Source: Aureimonas glaciei (GTDB lineage: Bacteria > Pseudomonadota > Alphaproteobacteria > Rhizobiales > Rhizobiaceae). From it: a stretch of 64,000 bases of DNA. Positions 36,189 through 45,128 of the stretch are shown here, piece after piece. How positions within the stretch are numbered: position 1 is the first letter of the stretch; each line of letters begins with the position of its first letter. The notes beneath the pieces were generated by a model. That model was not told where the DNA came from and did not search any database. It worked only from the letters and a program-made list of their open reading frames with translations. The stretch spans positions 444,167 through 508,166 of the forward strand of contig NZ_BMJJ01000004.1 in assembly GCF_014643375.1 (NCBI RefSeq), given 5' to 3'. Both the position numbers and the translations under genes were made by a program.

Positions 36189-36929
36189 TCAGGACGACGG
36201 GGACGGGCGCGCAGTCTCGACCGACGCGTCCGGCCCCACCGCTGGACGCGGATCTCGCTCGGCCCTCTCGGCCTTCAGGCGACGGTGGAAGGCCTCGCCG
36301 ATGCTGCGGACGACGACGGTCGCCGAGAGCGAGCCGAGGGCCATGCCGATCAGCTGCGTGCCGGGGATCAGGCCGAGGAGGTTGGTGGCCGTCCAGCGGG
36401 CGATGCCAGGCGCCGCCACGCCGGCCAGCATCGAGGTGGCGAGCCGCGCGCTGCGATCACGCTGCAACCGCCTGCCATAGACCCGCGCCAGCTTGCGCAG
36501 CATGCGATCGACGACCGCCGCGATGGCCGCCATGTCGACCAGCGGCACCGGCACGAGTCCGGCCAGGACCGCCATGTTGGCATGGCGTTCGATGATCCGC
36601 TGGCCCGCCGCGTCGCGGGCCGCCGATTTCGGCCGCCGGACGGTTGCCGGCGGTGGCGCCGCCCGATGCGACGGGCCGGCCGCGACTTCCGCCGCGGCCC
36701 GGGGCTTTGCGCCGGCGGCCGCGCGCTTGGGGCCGCCTGCGGCGCTTGAGGAGGGCAGCGACGAAGCGTCGGTCGCGGTGCGGCGGGGCTGGCGTGCGGG
36801 AGCAGCGACAAGGGTGGTCGCGGGAATCGAGGCCGGGCCGTCCGGGATTTCGACATGCGCCGCACCGGCTGCCGCCCGTCGCAGGTCGTCCAAGGTGCTG
36901 TCGGAGGTTCGGGGCAGCCGCCGGCTCAC
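36189..36929 (-). CDS. DUF697-like membrane protein 2, GTG start coupled to the ParA-like gene
   Basis: 246 residues from GTG 36929, which overlaps the ParA-like stop as GTGA; the frame stays open further upstream only as a shadow of that gene. The first 130 residues are low-complexity (Ala, Pro, Arg, Ser), followed by ANMAVLAGLVPVPLVDMAAI, a basic loop with KLARVYGRR, and LLGLIPGTQLIGMALGSLSA. The hydrophobic blocks match those of DUF697 protein 1. Coupling to a ParA-type ATPase suggests the ATPase positions or regulates this membrane protein (inference). Confidence 0.75.
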   Translation of the reverse strand: MSRRLPRTSDSTLDDLRRAAAGAAHVEIPDGPASIPATTLVAAPARQPRRTATDASSLPSSSAAGGPKRAAAGAKPRAAAEVAAGPSHRAAPPPATVRRPKSAARDAAGQRIIERHANMAVLAGLVPVPLVDMAAIAAVVDRMLRKLARVYGRRLQRDRSARLATSMLAGVAAPGIARWTATNLLGLIPGTQLIGMALGSLSATVVVRSIGEAFHRRLKAERAERDPRPAVGPDASVETARPSPSS

Positions 36930-37582
36930 GCGCACAGCGCCCGCGTCGCGGGAAACAAGGCCTCGACCTCGGCGGCGATCGCCGCGATATCGCGGCTGGC
37001 GAGGCCCTCCGGCATCATCAGGCTGGGCGTCGCGCCGAACAGGCCGGCTTCCGGAAAGGCCACCCGGTTCGGCATCTCGCTCGCCAGCAGCGGAAAGCCG
37101 CTGGCTTCCAGCTCTTCGCGCACGTGACGGGCGATGACGCTGCCCCGCATGGTCTGGGTCAGCACGCAGCGAAAGGTCGGCGTCCAGCCGCGCACGCCGC
37201 TCATCAGAATCCGGACCGTATCCATCATCCGATCGACGTCCAGGGGCGACGCCTTGACCGGAATGAGCACGAGATCGGCGGCCGCGAGCGCCGAGACCGT
37301 GATCTCGCTGTCGAAACCAGGCGTATCGACGAGGATCACGCCATAGCGGCTGCGGCTGTCCTCGACTGTCTTCCAGACATCGGCATCCGCCTGCTCCCTT
37401 AGGGCGACGCCGCCGAGGGCCCGTGGCCTTTCGGCCAGACGCATCGCGGAGCGCTGGGGGTCGGCGTCGATGAGCAGCGGGGCGCGGCCCTGCAGATGCC
37501 AATGGACCGCGAGGCAGCAGGCGAGGGTGGTCTTGCCACTCCCGCCCTTCAGCGATGCCACGGTCACCACCACTCCGCTCAT
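36926..37582 (-). CDS. ParA/MinD-family ATPase
   Basis: 218 residues from ATG 37582. It has the deviant Walker A KGGSGKTT near residue 10, DADPQRS after the second strand, and the Walker B VILVDTPGFDSE near 90. It is shorter than plasmid partition ParAs and has no N-terminal helix-turn-helix. No ParB or parS site is visible, so cargo positioning rather than DNA partition is likely. It is first in a leftward set with two DUF697 genes. The ribosome site is weak (a GGGG stretch), so an upstream start is possible but lacks similarity to the family. Confidence 0.85.
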   Translation of the reverse strand: MSGVVVTVASLKGGSGKTTLACCLAVHWHLQGRAPLLIDADPQRSAMRLAERPRALGGVALREQADADVWKTVEDSRSRYGVILVDTPGFDSEITVSALAAADLVLIPVKASPLDVDRMMDTVRILMSGVRGWTPTFRCVLTQTMRGSVIARHVREELEASGFPLLASEMPNRVAFPEAGLFGATPSLMMPEGLASRDIAAIAAEVEALFPATRALCA

Positions 37583-37603
37583 CCGGTGCGTACCCCGCCA
37601 GTC

Positions 37604-37637
37604 CCCGCCATCATGGCTTGCGGCCCAAAATGGCGGG
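37604..37637. repeat. inverted repeat upstream of the ParA-like gene
   Basis: CCCGCCAT (37604-37611) and ATGGCGGG (37630-37637) are perfect inverted copies 18 bp apart, 22 bp before the ParA-like start, in the 284-bp gap to the DUF3089 gene. It could be an operator, or a terminator for the DUF3089 transcript. No T-tract is seen. Confidence 0.35.
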
Positions 37638-37866
37638 ACGGGCCGCCGCCGTCCACCGGAAATTCGCCCCGGCGCGCGTGAAGGACAGGCTCGCACCAGA
37701 CTGTCCGGTCCGGGCCCGTCTTCGTTCCAGTGCCGAGGGGATGATGCGCAGGGAAGGGCTTGCCAATTCCAGGACGTTCAGGCGTCGACGAGGAGCGGGC
37801 GGGGCGGTTCCACCAACAGGGCCATTTCGCTCCGGGGTTCGAGGTGGACGGGACGCCGCTCGCCCT

Positions 37867-38904
37867 TCAGGGGCGGTCGAGATGGGCCTGGATCCGCTGG
37901 GCGACATTGGCCCTCAGATTCTCGAAGAAGAGCGAATAGTCGAAGCTGTGATAGACGCCGGGCGGGAAGAAATCTTGCTTCAGCAGGCTCGGATCTTCGG
38001 CCACCACCGCCAGGCCGCCATCGACGATCTCGGCCGACGCAAAGCCCGGCAGGGTTTTGGACGTGCCGCCGAGATCGAAGAAGGTCGAGCCGAGATTGAG
38101 GCTCGCCGGCGCCGGTGCGGTGCCGCGCGTCCAGGTCAGCGGATTGACGAGCTGGGCACCGGGAAGGATCGTCGGCGCCTCCGCCTGCCTGCCCGGCGCG
38201 ACGGAGTTGTAGGTGACGAAGCAGCCGGTCTGATGCGGCGCGAAGCAGAGGGTGACCGCCGGATTGCTCGCCAGGTCCCCTGTCGTGATCGACCAGCCCA
38301 GGAGATAGCCGGCGACGAGCTGGCGCTCCACGCCGATCTTGCCCCAGTGGTGCAGGACCAGCTCGGTCAGCGCCAGGGAGCCCTGGCTGTGCGCGGCCAG
38401 GATGAAGGGGCGGCCCTTGTTGTCGTGCTCGAAATAGTATTGCAGGGCGCGGCGGACGTCGTCCTCGCCATAGGCCACCAGTTTGTCGCGCTGCGTCTCG
38501 GTCAGGCCGAAGCCGGACAGGTTCATCTGGCGATAGAGCGGGGCGTAGACGTTCGCCTGGCCGGAAAATACCCGCGCTTCGGTCGACACGGACAGCTCCG
38601 CCCCGGCGACGAGATCCGGGCGGGTGATGTCCATCAGCCAGCCGCTCTTGTCGAAGAGCACGGTCGGGTAGACCCAGATGACGTCGACCGCGAAGCGATC
38701 GGGATCCTCGGGCCGGGCGAGCCAGCTGGTGGGCTCGGCATAGTCGGGCGCCGGGGGAATGACGGCCTGTTCGGGGGGCGGCAGGTCGGCGCTGTCGGCA
38801 TCCTGGGCCGGACACCCCACCAGGACCAGCAGGCCGGCCAGCAGGATGCCCGCCAGAGCCGATGTCCGTCGGCGGCTCGAGCCGTGAACGCTGGGATGCT
38901 GCAT
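37867..38904 (-). CDS. DUF3089 alpha/beta-hydrolase-like lipoprotein
   Basis: 345 residues. A basic N-terminus and a hydrophobic segment end in LVGC, a good lipobox (Cys31), so the protein is probably exported and lipidated. Downstream: VDVIWVYPTVLFD, an AAHSQGS nucleophile elbow and VAGYLLGWSI, typical of DUF3089, a hydrolase-fold family of unknown substrate. The length is normal for the family. It stands alone, with 284 bp to the ParA-like gene and 231 bp to the HAD gene, and has no evident functional link to either. Confidence 0.8.
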   Translation of the reverse strand: MQHPSVHGSSRRRTSALAGILLAGLLVLVGCPAQDADSADLPPPEQAVIPPAPDYAEPTSWLARPEDPDRFAVDVIWVYPTVLFDKSGWLMDITRPDLVAGAELSVSTEARVFSGQANVYAPLYRQMNLSGFGLTETQRDKLVAYGEDDVRRALQYYFEHDNKGRPFILAAHSQGSLALTELVLHHWGKIGVERQLVAGYLLGWSITTGDLASNPAVTLCFAPHQTGCFVTYNSVAPGRQAEAPTILPGAQLVNPLTWTRGTAPAPASLNLGSTFFDLGGTSKTLPGFASAEIVDGGLAVVAEDPSLLKQDFFPPGVYHSFDYSLFFENLRANVAQRIQAHLDRP

Positions 38905-39097
38905 GGCCGCCTCAAGATCAGATGCTGCGGGGATTGCAGAATGTCTGCCGGCCCAGGCCTGAGCGGCGCGGGAACGCCGGCCGAGCGTAGCGGGCCGCGC
39001 GCCGATGTCCAGTGCCGACAGGCGGGGCGGCTTCTGTCTTTCGCGGCGCGGCGTCGCCGGGCGACGTCGTGCCGATCCGATGGCGGTTGCCGCGCGA

Positions 39098-39115
39098 CCG
39101 GGTCGACGGACCCGG
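39098..39115 (-). terminator. hairpin 20 nt after the last gene of the hyu-TRAP operon
   Basis: CCGGGTC (39098-39104) and GACCCGG (39109-39115) form a perfect 7-bp stem with a 4-nt loop, just past the HAD stop codon. There is no clear U-tract. Confidence 0.5.
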
Positions 39116-39135
39116 CGCTTACGGCGAAGGACCGA

Positions 39136-39858
39136 TCAGCCGATTTCGCGGCGGTGGGCCTCGACCATGTCAGTCATGGAATTGAAGCGGAAGTCGTAGG
39201 CCGGCATGTCCCCGGGGTGCATGGTGGCGCCGAATCCCTGCTTGTCGTGGCGCCGGTAGATCCAGGCGGAAGCCAGATCGAACGCCTTGGCCGGCTTGTG
39301 GTCGTGGAACATGCTTTCGGCGGTGTGCAGGATGTCGGCCTTGCCGATCCCGAGAGTCTCCAGCCGCGACAGCATGTAGGTGAAGTTGCGCGGGTCCGGC
39401 TTGTAGGAGCCGATGTCCTCGGCCGTGTAGACGGCGTCGAAGCCGATGCCGAGCCGCCGGTTGGAGCCGGCGAAGCTCGCCGCGTCGACATTGGACAGGA
39501 TCACCAGCTTGAAGTGCTGCTTGAGGTAGGCCAGCGCCTCGACCGAGTCCGGGAAGGCCGGCCAGTCGCCGACGCTGTTGCCATAGGCGACGCACTCGTC
39601 CCAACCGACGGCAAGGCCCCATTCCTCGGCGATCCGGCGGTAGACCGTCGCCAGGAGCCGGGCGTAGGGCATGGCCGGCGTCTGCGCCTGTTGGGTGGAT
39701 TCGTGGCGCGCATGGGTCTGCAGAACGAGGTCGCGCGAAGGGGTGTCGCGACAGCGGTCGATGAGGGGGGCGAGGCCGGCGATCATGCCGCTCTCCCAGT
39801 CGATCAGCGTGCCGTAGCAGTCGAAGGTCAGCGCCTTGAAGTTCGAGAGTTGCATCAT
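39136..39858 (-). CDS. HAD-superfamily hydrolase, haloacid dehalogenase type II-like
   Basis: 240 residues. Motif I FDCYGTLIDWE with the nucleophilic Asp near residue 12, motif II ILSNVD, motif III Lys in GSYKPDPRNF, and a motif IV region HTAESMFHDHKPAK. These fit L-2-haloacid dehalogenases and related phosphatases, but the true substrate is unknown. Two adjacent ATGs (39858, 39855) follow AGGAG; the second has the better spacing, the first is taken here. It is last in the leftward hyu-TRAP operon, about 50 bp after the GAF gene. Confidence 0.85.
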   Translation of the reverse strand: MMQLSNFKALTFDCYGTLIDWESGMIAGLAPLIDRCRDTPSRDLVLQTHARHESTQQAQTPAMPYARLLATVYRRIAEEWGLAVGWDECVAYGNSVGDWPAFPDSVEALAYLKQHFKLVILSNVDAASFAGSNRRLGIGFDAVYTAEDIGSYKPDPRNFTYMLSRLETLGIGKADILHTAESMFHDHKPAKAFDLASAWIYRRHDKQGFGATMHPGDMPAYDFRFNSMTDMVEAHRREIG

Positions 39859-39906
39859 GTTCTCCTGAAGTGTGGCGGTCGGCGCCGGGTCTGCGCCCAT
39901 CGCCCT

Positions 39907-40428
39907 TTATCGCGGCGAGGCGGCCAGGGTCAGAAAGCCGGGGGCGAGGCGGGCGGCCAGTCGGTCCAGGCCTTCCAGATCGTTCTCGTCATAGGCTTCT
40001 GCCGGGCCGAGGGCCGAGACGGCGCCGAGCACGGCGCCGTTCCAGCGCACGGGTGCGTTGATGCAGGCCTCGCAGCCGAGCGAGAGGATCAGCTCGTGGT
40101 CGGGAAAAGCCCAGCGGATGTCGTCGGCGGTGCGGCCGATCCAGGTTCGGCCGCCCTTCAGCACGCGCTCCCCCCAGGCCGTCACGCCCATCGCCTTGCG
40201 CCGGCCCGGCGGATAGGAGTCCGGGCGGCTGGAATAGACGCGCTGCACGTCGTTGGTTTCGGGTGCCCAGGCGAGGAGGGTGAAGAGCTGGTGCCCGACC
40301 GCCTGTCGGCAGATGTCGTCGAAGGCCTTGAACAGGGCGTCGGGCTGACCGGAAAGCGCCTGGGCGCGGTCGAGCGCCAGACCCGCGGCGAGCAGGTCGA
40401 AGCGGCCGGTGGAAGTGGTGCGGGTCAA
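39907..40428 (-). CDS. GAF-domain protein
   Basis: 173 residues making up a single GAF fold: ALFKAFDDICRQAVGHQLFTLLAW, then RVYSSRPDSYPPG, then INAPVRWNGAVLGAVSALG. There is no output domain, so it is a small binding protein or enzyme rather than a full regulator. The best start in frame is TTG 40428, 7 bp after the DctM stop; no ATG is available before the domain, so the start is uncertain. Single-GAF proteins of this kind recur in hydantoinase/TRAP operons, but I cannot assign a ligand. Confidence 0.75.
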   Translation of the reverse strand: MTRTTSTGRFDLLAAGLALDRAQALSGQPDALFKAFDDICRQAVGHQLFTLLAWAPETNDVQRVYSSRPDSYPPGRRKAMGVTAWGERVLKGGRTWIGRTADDIRWAFPDHELILSLGCEACINAPVRWNGAVLGAVSALGPAEAYDENDLEGLDRLAARLAPGFLTLAASPR

Positions 40429-40435
40429 GCGAGGA

Positions 40436-41746
40436 TCATCCGTACAGAAGGTTGGGAAGGACGAGAACGATCTGGGGGAACAGAGCGAGCAAGACGACGC
40501 CCAGCGCCATCAGGAAGAAGAACGGCAGGGAATACTGCGCGACCTTGCCGATCGGCGTTCCCGTCAGCCCCTGGATGACGAAGAGGTTGAACCCAACCGG
40601 CGGGGTGATCTGGCCCATCTCGACCATGATGACGAGATAGACGCCGAACCAGATCGGGTCGAAGCCCGCGGCGATCGCCAGGGGGAAGGTGATCGGCAGG
40701 CTCATCACCACGATCGAGACGCCGTCCAGGAAGAGGCCGAGCACGATGTAGAAGAGCGACAGCACGAACAGGAGAGCGAAAGGCGACAGGTCGAGCGCGC
40801 CGATCGCCGAGGCGACGTTGGCGGGGATGTGGAGGAAGCCCATCGCCGTGGACAGGAAGGCGGCGGCGATCAGGATGATGCAGACCATGCAGCTCGTCCG
40901 CACGGCGCCGAGGAGGGTCTCGACGAACAGCGCCACGGACATCTGGCGTGTCACCGCGGCAATGAGGATGGCCGCCGCGACGCCGACCGCCGCGGCTTCC
41001 GATGGCGTGGCGATGCCGGTGTAGATCGAGCCGAGGACGACCACCATGAGGATCAGGATGGGCGAGAGGTCGAGCATGGCGCGTGCGTAGTCGCCGGCCG
41101 TGTAGCGCTCGCCGCCGCCCGGCGCAATCGAGGGATCGAGGAGGGCGCGCACGGCAATGTATCCGGAGTAGAGGCTGGCGATCATCAGGCCGGGAAGGAT
41201 GCCCGCCGCGAACAGGCGGCTGATCGAGACCTCGGCGAGGATGCCGTAGACGATCATGACGATCGAGGGCGGGATGAGGAGGCCGAGGCTGCCCGCGCCG
41301 GCGAGCGAGCCGAGCGCCAGCGAGCGGTCGTAGCCGCGGGCATCGAGTTCGGCGAGCGTGATCTTGCCGACCGTCGCGGCGGTAGCGGCGGAGGAGCCGC
41401 TGATCGCGGCGAACAGGGTGCAGCCGAGGATGTTGGTGTGCAGCAGGCGGCCGGGGATGCGGTTGGCGAAGGGGGCGAGGCCGCGGAAGAGACGGTTCGA
41501 GATGTCGGTCCGGAAGATGATCTCGCCCATCCAGATGAACATCGGAATGGCCGCCAGTTCCCAGGCCGAGCCGTAGCGATAGGCGATGCTGACGCCGATC
41601 GTCCCGATGCGGCTGAGATCCATCCCGAGCAGCAGGTAGAGCGACAGGCCGGCGACCAGGAGAATGCCGGCGAAGACCCAGAGGCCGAGACCGAGAAACG
41701 CAAAGATGAGCGCGAGCACGACGCCCGCTGAAAACAATGCTTCCAT
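40436..41746 (-). CDS. dctM: TRAP transporter large permease (DctM family)
   Basis: 436 residues, strongly hydrophobic throughout with 11-13 predicted helices. It contains the DctM hallmarks GLLIPPSIVMIVYG, a TPSEAAAVGV segment and the late QITPPVGFNLFVIQ motif. It forms the Na+-driven transmembrane core with DctQ and takes substrate from DctP. It lies 60 bp after dctQ and 7 bp before the GAF gene in the leftward operon. Co-expression with hyuA/hyuB suggests it imports the cyclic amide those enzymes hydrolyse. Confidence 0.93.
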   Translation of the reverse strand: MEALFSAGVVLALIFAFLGLGLWVFAGILLVAGLSLYLLLGMDLSRIGTIGVSIAYRYGSAWELAAIPMFIWMGEIIFRTDISNRLFRGLAPFANRIPGRLLHTNILGCTLFAAISGSSAATAATVGKITLAELDARGYDRSLALGSLAGAGSLGLLIPPSIVMIVYGILAEVSISRLFAAGILPGLMIASLYSGYIAVRALLDPSIAPGGGERYTAGDYARAMLDLSPILILMVVVLGSIYTGIATPSEAAAVGVAAAILIAAVTRQMSVALFVETLLGAVRTSCMVCIILIAAAFLSTAMGFLHIPANVASAIGALDLSPFALLFVLSLFYIVLGLFLDGVSIVVMSLPITFPLAIAAGFDPIWFGVYLVIMVEMGQITPPVGFNLFVIQGLTGTPIGKVAQYSLPFFFLMALGVVLLALFPQIVLVLPNLLYG

Positions 41747-41806
41747 GTGCCTACCTTCTCTGCCGCCGAATGCTGCGCCGTGCCGTGTGGCGTCGTGCGG
41801 CGCGCA

Positions 41807-42328
41807 TCAGATTTCCTGGGCCGTGTGGGATGAATCGACCGGCGGCGGGGTGTCGGTAAACTGGCGCAGCAGGTAGGCGAAGAGCTGCAGCGCGAAGACG
41901 CAAAGCCCGAGGAGAACGGCGCCCTGCGGGATCCACGTGGGCACTTCGGCAATCGAACTCGAGGTCGTGCCGCGCGCCCAGTCGCGGGAAACGCGAAGCC
42001 AGAAGAACCAGATGAAGACCAGGGTGGCGCCGAGCGCCAGCAGGGCGCAGAGGGATTCCAGGGCGCGGCGGGCGATGCCGCTCGTGCGCGACAGCAGGAT
42101 GTTGACCCGGATGAGATTGCCGTTTTCCAGGGCGTAGCCCAGCGACAGGAAGGTGGTGGCCGCCACGCCATAGCCGACGAACTCGTCGAGGACGAAGGTC
42201 GACGAGGCGAAGACGGTCCGCAGGACGATCTCGTAGAGAATGTGGCAGACCATCGCGACCAGCGCGATGCACGCCAGCGCCGCGGAGGCTTTGGAGATGG
42301 CGTAGACCGTGCGCTGAAAGGCGATCAT
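41807..42328 (-). CDS. dctQ: TRAP transporter small permease (DctQ family)
   Basis: 173 residues with four hydrophobic segments (about 15-34, 49-67, 90-110 and 131-153). The LDEFVGYGVAATTFLSLGYA region and the RVNILL that follows correspond to the conserved DctQ pattern around helices 2-3. It sits between dctP and dctM as in most TRAP operons. The gap to dctP is 66 bp. Confidence 0.9.
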   Translation of the reverse strand: MIAFQRTVYAISKASAALACIALVAMVCHILYEIVLRTVFASSTFVLDEFVGYGVAATTFLSLGYALENGNLIRVNILLSRTSGIARRALESLCALLALGATLVFIWFFWLRVSRDWARGTTSSSIAEVPTWIPQGAVLLGLCVFALQLFAYLLRQFTDTPPPVDSSHTAQEI

Positions 42329-42394
42329 CAGGGGTTTTCCATCGTTGGGCGTCGGGAACGGTGAAGGCCACCACTCCCGACGCGATCGGCGAGG

Positions 42395-43381
42395 CTATTT
42401 CCGCTTTTCTTCATAGGCCGAGAGAAGGGCCTCGTTCTCGGGGAACTTCGACTTCCACTCGGCGATCGACGGTTCGGCCGCCTTGCCGAGGGCCGCGAGA
42501 TAGTCGGGCGACACGCCGGTGACCACCGTCATGCCGTGTTCCTTCATCTGCGCATAGTTCTCCTGGACGCGGTTCTTCAACAATCCCCAGCCGAAGTCCT
42601 CGGCTTCCTTGGCGGCGGCGCGCACGGCTTCCTTCTCAGCGTCTGTCAGGGCCTCGAAGATGTCCTTGTTGATGTGGATGATCTGCAGCGGGCTGGCATA
42701 GTTCACCTCGGTGAAATGCGTCTGATGCTCCCACAGCTGGGCCGCAGCGCCGCCGTCGGCGGAGGTGAGGACGCCGTCGATGCCGTTGGTGGTCAGCTGC
42801 GGAACGGTGTCGGCCCAAGAGAGCTGGATCGGCGAAGCGCCGGCCTCGCGCAGCGTGACGGTGCCGTTGGCATCGTAGGTGCGGATGCGCACGCCCTTGA
42901 TCGCCTCCATCGAGTCGAGCGGCTTGTCGCCCCAGAGGCCGCTCGGCGGCCAGGGCGTGGCCAGCAGGAACACCTGGTTGGCGTCGTCCAGCACCTTTTC
43001 ATAGTAGGGGCGGCTCGCCTCGTAGAGCGCGCGGGTATCCTCGGTCGTCGGGGCGAGGAAGGGCAGGGAGGAGACGAGGAAGACGGGGTCGATGCCGGCC
43101 CAGCCACCGACGAAGGACGAGGCGAGCTGGATGGCACCGTCGCCGACGGCATCGAACTGGTCGACAGACTTGTAGCCGAGCGAAGCGCCATGATGCGCCG
43201 TCACGTCGATCTCGCCGTTCGAGGCCTTTTCCAGGGCGGCGACGAAGGTGTCGACGGTCTGGGCGTGGACGGAATTCGGCGGATACTCGTTGGCCAGATC
43301 CCATTTCGTCTGGGCGGAGGCGCTCTGCAGTCCGGTGCAGACGCTCAGCGCGAAGGCCAGCGCGGCGATCATTTTCTTCAT
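42395..43381 (-). CDS. dctP: TRAP transporter substrate-binding protein (DctP family)
   Basis: 328 residues. A signal peptide (KK, hydrophobic core, cleavage likely after SASA near residue 23) is followed by the DctP fold. GVRIRTYDANG holds the conserved carboxylate-binding Arg, and QLTTNGIDGVLTSADGG is the hinge region. The ligand is unknown; most DctPs bind organic acids through that Arg, consistent with a carboxylated ring compound for the HyuAB enzymes next door. ATG is preceded by AGGAGATGC. Confidence 0.93.
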   Translation of the reverse strand: MKKMIAALAFALSVCTGLQSASAQTKWDLANEYPPNSVHAQTVDTFVAALEKASNGEIDVTAHHGASLGYKSVDQFDAVGDGAIQLASSFVGGWAGIDPVFLVSSLPFLAPTTEDTRALYEASRPYYEKVLDDANQVFLLATPWPPSGLWGDKPLDSMEAIKGVRIRTYDANGTVTLREAGASPIQLSWADTVPQLTTNGIDGVLTSADGGAAAQLWEHQTHFTEVNYASPLQIIHINKDIFEALTDAEKEAVRAAAKEAEDFGWGLLKNRVQENYAQMKEHGMTVVTGVSPDYLAALGKAAEPSIAEWKSKFPENEALLSAYEEKRK

Positions 43382-43445
43382 GTCGAGGCATCTCCTGGGT
43401 TGGGGTGGATCGTAAGAACGTCAGACTGTCGGCGGACCGTGCGAT

Positions 43446-45128
43446 TCACGCAACCGACTTGGGATAGTGGGTGTCCAGAAAAGCGGCCGAGAACTTCTGC
43501 GAGACCCGGTCGGCCTCGACATCTTCCGGGCTGCGCTCGGCGGGAGGACCGTAGCCGCCGCTGCCGGGTGTCTCGACGATGATCCACTCGTCGCTCTTGA
43601 CGGCGACACCCGCCGGCTTGATGTCGAGCAGCCGCTCGGTCATCCCGGCGGCGCCGAGGGCAAACCGCCCGGGACGGCCGGCCTCGCCGCCGAACAGCCC
43701 CCAGGGCGCATTGGCGAAGCGTTCGCCGGCGCCGTTGAAGGAGCAGTCATGGTCGATCGGCTGGATGACGCGCCGAAGGCCGCCGCCGCCGCGATGCCGG
43801 CCGGCGCCGCCCGAATCCTCGATGAAGCCGTAGCTCACCACTCGCAGGGGATATTCCGTCTCGATCGCCTCGATCGGCAGGTTCGAGGTGTTGGTGATGT
43901 GCACCTGGACGCCGTCCTTGCCGTCGCGGTCGTTGCGCCCGCCGAAACCGCCGCCCAGCGTCTCGAAATAGAGGTAGTCGCGGCCGCTGCGGGGATCGAC
44001 GCCGGAAAACACCGCGGTGGTGTTCGCCCCGTTCGAGGCCCCGACCGCCCGCTCGGGAATGGCCCGGGAGAAGGCGCCGATGATGATGTCGATGAGGCGC
44101 TGCGAGGTGTGGGCTCTCGCCGCGACCGGCGCCGGCGCGCGGCAATCGACGATCGAGCCGGCGTCGGTCACCAGTTCGCAGCAGTCGAGGATGCCCTGGT
44201 TGTTGGCGATCTCGGGGTCCAGCAAGGCGCGCAGGCTGAAGGCGACCGCCGCCTGGGTGGCATTGATCGGGACATTGATGTTGCCGCGCACCTGGGGCGA
44301 GGAGCCGCGCCAATCGAAGACCGCGCGGTCGCCGGCGACCGTGATCGTCAAGCGGATCGGAATGTCTGTTGTGCCGAGACCGTCGTCGTCCATCACGTCC
44401 TCGAACGAATAGGTGCCGTCCGGCACGGCCGCGATGGCCTGCCGCATGCGCAACCGCGTCCGCTCGACCAGTTCGTCGAAGACGTCGCGGATCAGCGCGA
44501 GCGGATAGCGCTCGCCGATCTCGGCGACGCGGCGCACGCCGAGCCGACAGGCGGCGATCTGGGCAAAATGGTCGCCGCGCCGTTCCTCCGGAATGCGGGC
44601 GTTGAGGAGGAAGATGTCCATCAGATCCTGCTGCATCTCGCCCCGGCGGAACAGCTTGACGAGGGGGATGCGCAGCCCCTCCTGATAGATCTCCGACATG
44701 CCGCCCGCCATCGAGCCTGGCACCATGCCGCCGATGTCGGCGTGGTGGGCGATATTGCAGATGAAGCCCATCAGCTCGCCCTCCAGGAAGAGCGGGGCGG
44801 CGTAGTTGATGTCGGGAAGATGGGTGCCGCCGGCGACATGGGGATCGTTGGCGACGAAGACGTCGCCTTCCTCGATGTCCTCAGGGCGATATTTTGAGAG
44901 GATCGTCGTCATCAGACCGGTCATCGAAGCGATGTGGATCGGCAGGGACATGTCCGCCTGGACGATCAGGCGGCCGGTCCTGTCACAGATCGCCGTCGAA
45001 TGGTCGTGCCGTTCCTTGATGTTGGTCGAATAGGCGCTCTTCATCAGGGCGATGAAGGTCTCGTCGACCACCGAGCGAAAGGCACTGGCGACGATTTCGA
45101 TGGTGATCGGGTCGATCCGCGGGCTCAT
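43446..45128 (-). CDS. hyuB: hydantoinase/oxoprolinase subunit B
   Basis: 560 residues, normal for the family. It shows DPITIEIVASAFRSVVDE at the N-terminus, FVANDPHVAGGTHLPD, and a C-terminal GGGFGGRNDRDG and GGAGRHRGGGGLRR. With HyuA it forms an ATP-dependent amidohydrolase that opens five-membered cyclic amides such as N-methylhydantoins, 5-oxoproline or related rings. The start overlaps the hyuA stop by 4 bp (ATGA). Which ring is opened cannot be told from sequence alone. Confidence 0.93.
   Translation of the reverse strand: MSPRIDPITIEIVASAFRSVVDETFIALMKSAYSTNIKERHDHSTAICDRTGRLIVQADMSLPIHIASMTGLMTTILSKYRPEDIEEGDVFVANDPHVAGGTHLPDINYAAPLFLEGELMGFICNIAHHADIGGMVPGSMAGGMSEIYQEGLRIPLVKLFRRGEMQQDLMDIFLLNARIPEERRGDHFAQIAACRLGVRRVAEIGERYPLALIRDVFDELVERTRLRMRQAIAAVPDGTYSFEDVMDDDGLGTTDIPIRLTITVAGDRAVFDWRGSSPQVRGNINVPINATQAAVAFSLRALLDPEIANNQGILDCCELVTDAGSIVDCRAPAPVAARAHTSQRLIDIIIGAFSRAIPERAVGASNGANTTAVFSGVDPRSGRDYLYFETLGGGFGGRNDRDGKDGVQVHITNTSNLPIEAIETEYPLRVVSYGFIEDSGGAGRHRGGGGLRRVIQPIDHDCSFNGAGERFANAPWGLFGGEAGRPGRFALGAAGMTERLLDIKPAGVAVKSDEWIIVETPGSGGYGPPAERSPEDVEADRVSQKFSAAFLDTHYPKSVA

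Noticed and set aside
35235-36749. 504-codon + strand open frame
   Set aside because: It is antisense to two DUF697 genes and rich in His/Asp/Arg shadow composition.
36926-37582. ParA-like gene as evidence of a plasmid or partition locus
   Set aside because: No ParB, no parS-like repeats, no replication gene; the partner genes are membrane proteins.
37867-38904. AHSQGS protein as the missing trans-acyltransferase or a trans thioesterase
   Set aside because: The rest of the protein matches the DUF3089 lipoprotein pattern, with a lipobox; malonyl-transferase motifs are absent.
37555-40578. 1007-codon + strand open frame
   Set aside because: It is antisense to the DUF3089, HAD and GAF genes, which have clear family motifs; the frame itself has none.
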